Positions 5,231-6,695 of a stretch of 6,695 nt of DNA are shown here, in pieces; position 1 is the stretch's first letter, and every line of letters begins with the position of its first letter. Under the pieces are notes generated by a model. It saw only the letters and a program-made list of their open reading frames with translations, searched no databases and had not been told where the DNA came from. The DNA comes from Sphingobacteriaceae bacterium (GTDB taxonomy: Bacteria > Bacteroidota > Bacteroidia > Sphingobacteriales > Sphingobacteriaceae). The stretch spans positions 1 through 6,695 of the forward strand of contig JANWIB010000116.1 of NCBI GenBank assembly GCA_025450155.1. Reading direction: 5' to 3'. The position numbers and the translations under genes were made by a program.

Positions 5231-6463
5231 ATGAAACTATCTATTAGTCTGCTAATCATGAGTATTTCCACGACGCTTTCTGCTCAAACTACTGATACCC
5301 TGTTTTTACAAAATCTGCTTAAATCTCACCCGGACTTATTTTCCGGTGTTTTAGCTCATCCCAGGCAAAATGATATCCAGATTTTATATACACAAATAGA
5401 TCGCGATAAGGACAATAAACCACATTTTAAATCATTTTCATACCACCTAGACCCCGCCTGGTATTTTTACCCGGCAAGCACAGTTAAACTCCCAACTGCC
5501 ATATTTGCCCTGGAAAAAATCAATCGTTTAGCATCAGTCTATAATCCCACAACCTCATGGCTGCAGCTCAGTGCTCATATTCCAATGCATATCGATTCGA
5601 TTTCTGATCATAGTTTGAGTATTGCAGCCTGTATTAAAAAAATTCTGCTGGTAAGCGATAATGCTGCCTTTAATACGCTTTATGAATTTATAGGGCGTAA
5701 AGAAATCAATCAAAAACTAAAAGAAAATGGATTAAATCACAGCCGGATTCTCAATCGTTTAGCCATTGGAGATGGCGGCGAGGCTGCCAGGCACACTAAA
5801 AAAATAATTTTTTTGAGCGATGAAGCGAATTATACACAACCTGCACAATATGATTCGCTTGATTACCCGCTCGCATTAAAAAATCTGAAACAAGGAAAAG
5901 GTTATCTCAACGCGAAAAATGAATTGATTAATGAACCTTTTGATTTTAGCGATAAAAATGTTTTTAGCATTGCCGATCAGCAGGAAGTAATGAAGAAATT
6001 AATTTTCCCGGAATATTTTCCTGAAAATAAACAATTTAGATTAGCTAATGATGACTATCACTTGCTATATAAATACATGTCTATGTATCCTACCGAGAGT
6101 AAAGAACCCACATTTAATCCAAAAGAAAACTGGGCTACTTATTGCAAATTCCTGTTTTACGGAAGTGATAAAAATGCAGTACCGGATCCTAACATTCGTG
6201 TTTTTAATAAAATTGGTAATGCCTATGGGTATCTTATTGATAATGCTTATTTCGTGGACTTTAACAATAAGGTGGAGTTTCTTTTAACTGCAGTTATCCA
6301 TGTAAACGAAGATGGTATTTATAACGATAACAAGTATGAATATGAAACGGTGGGTTATCCGTTTATGAAAAATTTAGGGCAGGTGGTTTACCAACATGAG
6401 CTGAAACGCCCAAAGAACAGGCTTCCTAATCTTTCGAAATTTAAAATAGATTACTCAAAATAA
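5231..6463 (+). CDS. Exported class A beta-lactamase-like serine hydrolase
   Basis: The 410-residue protein starts with a signal peptide MKLSISLLIMSISTTLSA ahead of QTTD, so it acts in the periplasm or beyond. FYPASTVKLPTAIFALEKI carries the SxxK motif (Ser83 nucleophile, Lys86), and LLVSDNAAFNTLYEFIG carries the SDN motif (Ser142-Asn144). KIGNAYGYLID (Lys327-Gly329) stands where class A enzymes have KTG before strand 5. This order defines the beta-lactamase/DD-peptidase fold. The omega-loop ExxLN motif with the general-base Glu is not found in RILNRLAIGDGGEAARHT (172-189), so a true beta-lactamase activity is doubtful. The protein is also over 100 residues longer than a class A enzyme, with an insert of roughly 195-270. 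A peptidoglycan peptidase, esterase or other acyl-serine hydrolase role is possible. No Shine-Dalgarno or convincing promoter was seen; the preceding terminator suggests its own promoter. Confidence 0.85.
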   Translation: MKLSISLLIMSISTTLSAQTTDTLFLQNLLKSHPDLFSGVLAHPRQNDIQILYTQIDRDKDNKPHFKSFSYHLDPAWYFYPASTVKLPTAIFALEKINRLASVYNPTTSWLQLSAHIPMHIDSISDHSLSIAACIKKILLVSDNAAFNTLYEFIGRKEINQKLKENGLNHSRILNRLAIGDGGEAARHTKKIIFLSDEANYTQPAQYDSLDYPLALKNLKQGKGYLNAKNELINEPFDFSDKNVFSIADQQEVMKKLIFPEYFPENKQFRLANDDYHLLYKYMSMYPTESKEPTFNPKENWATYCKFLFYGSDKNAVPDPNIRVFNKIGNAYGYLIDNAYFVDFNNKVEFLLTAVIHVNEDGIYNDNKYEYETVGYPFMKNLGQVVYQHELKRPKNRLPNLSKFKIDYSK

Positions 6464-6526
6464 AATCCTATTCTCTCTCCTCTTCTGATAACACAAAAAA
6501 GTGCTATTATGCGTTGTGTATGAGCT

Positions 6527-6695
6527 ATGCGTTTAGCAGGAATAATAATGATGTTGCTGATAGACTGGTATGTTTATCGAGCCAATCGGTCTGTAACGAA
6601 TAAAGTTTATACTCAATTTCTGAAGTTCATTCTTTTCGGAACAACAGCAATTCTGGCTATAGGTGTTTTTATTGAAATTCCCAATCTAGCCCGCA
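6527..6695 (+). CDS. Membrane protein N-terminus, possibly metallophosphoesterase (3' end outside window)
   Basis: From ATG 6527 the frame is open to the window edge (56 residues): MRLAGIIMMLLIDWYVYRAN, a linker, then a second hydrophobic segment FILFGTTAILAIGVFIEI. An in-frame TGA at 6521-6523 fixes the upstream limit. Two closely spaced membrane segments with a LIDWYVYRA motif after the first recall the N-terminus of membrane-anchored metallophosphoesterases of Bacteroidota, but the catalytic domain is outside the window, so this is a guess. The preceding 63 bp show no terminator and no consensus promoter, so co-transcription with the serine hydrolase is possible. Confidence 0.6.
   Translation, partial: MRLAGIIMMLLIDWYVYRANRSVTNKVYTQFLKFILFGTTAILAIGVFIEIPNLAR

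Overview
The window looks like a chromosomal segment of a Bacteroidota bacterium, most likely a Sphingobacteriaceae (Pedobacter-like) relative. The base composition is AT-rich, almost no gene has a Shine-Dalgarno sequence, and one promoter matches the Bacteroidota consensus (TTTG, 19-nt spacer, TAnnTTTG) exactly. Placement below phylum level is inference from protein style.

Left part, + strand (1-1959): the 3' end of a fold-III PLP decarboxylase (probably arginine decarboxylase), a GNAT acetyltransferase broken by a one-base frameshift in a T6 run, and a Tat-type exported SGNH/GDSL hydrolase. Gaps are 21 and 15 bp, so they are probably co-transcribed. The operon meets a small DUF3820 gene on the - strand tail to tail, with 4 bp between stop codons.

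Centre, - strand (1964-4606): a vitamin B12 uptake module. A consensus promoter fires into a complete cobalamin riboswitch. A leader follows whose last hairpin covers the ribosome-binding region, and then a BtuB-type TonB-dependent receptor. At the receptor's stop codon sits a 127-bp element with 14-bp imperfect terminal inverted repeats and a perfect 10-bp direct repeat on either side. Inside are two REP-like hairpins in inverted orientation. It reads as a MITE/REPIN-like insertion that separated the receptor from the DUF3820 gene; removing it leaves a gap of only 62 bp.

Right part, + strand (4666-6695): a secreted protein with DUF4177-like ends, transcribed divergently from the B12 receptor and followed by an intrinsic terminator. 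Next comes an exported class A beta-lactamase-like serine hydrolase lacking the usual ExxLN glutamate motif, and then the start of a membrane protein that runs off the window. The most notable item is the small mobile element at the btuB stop codon. I saw no RNA genes other than the riboswitch, no CRISPR array and no full-length transposon.
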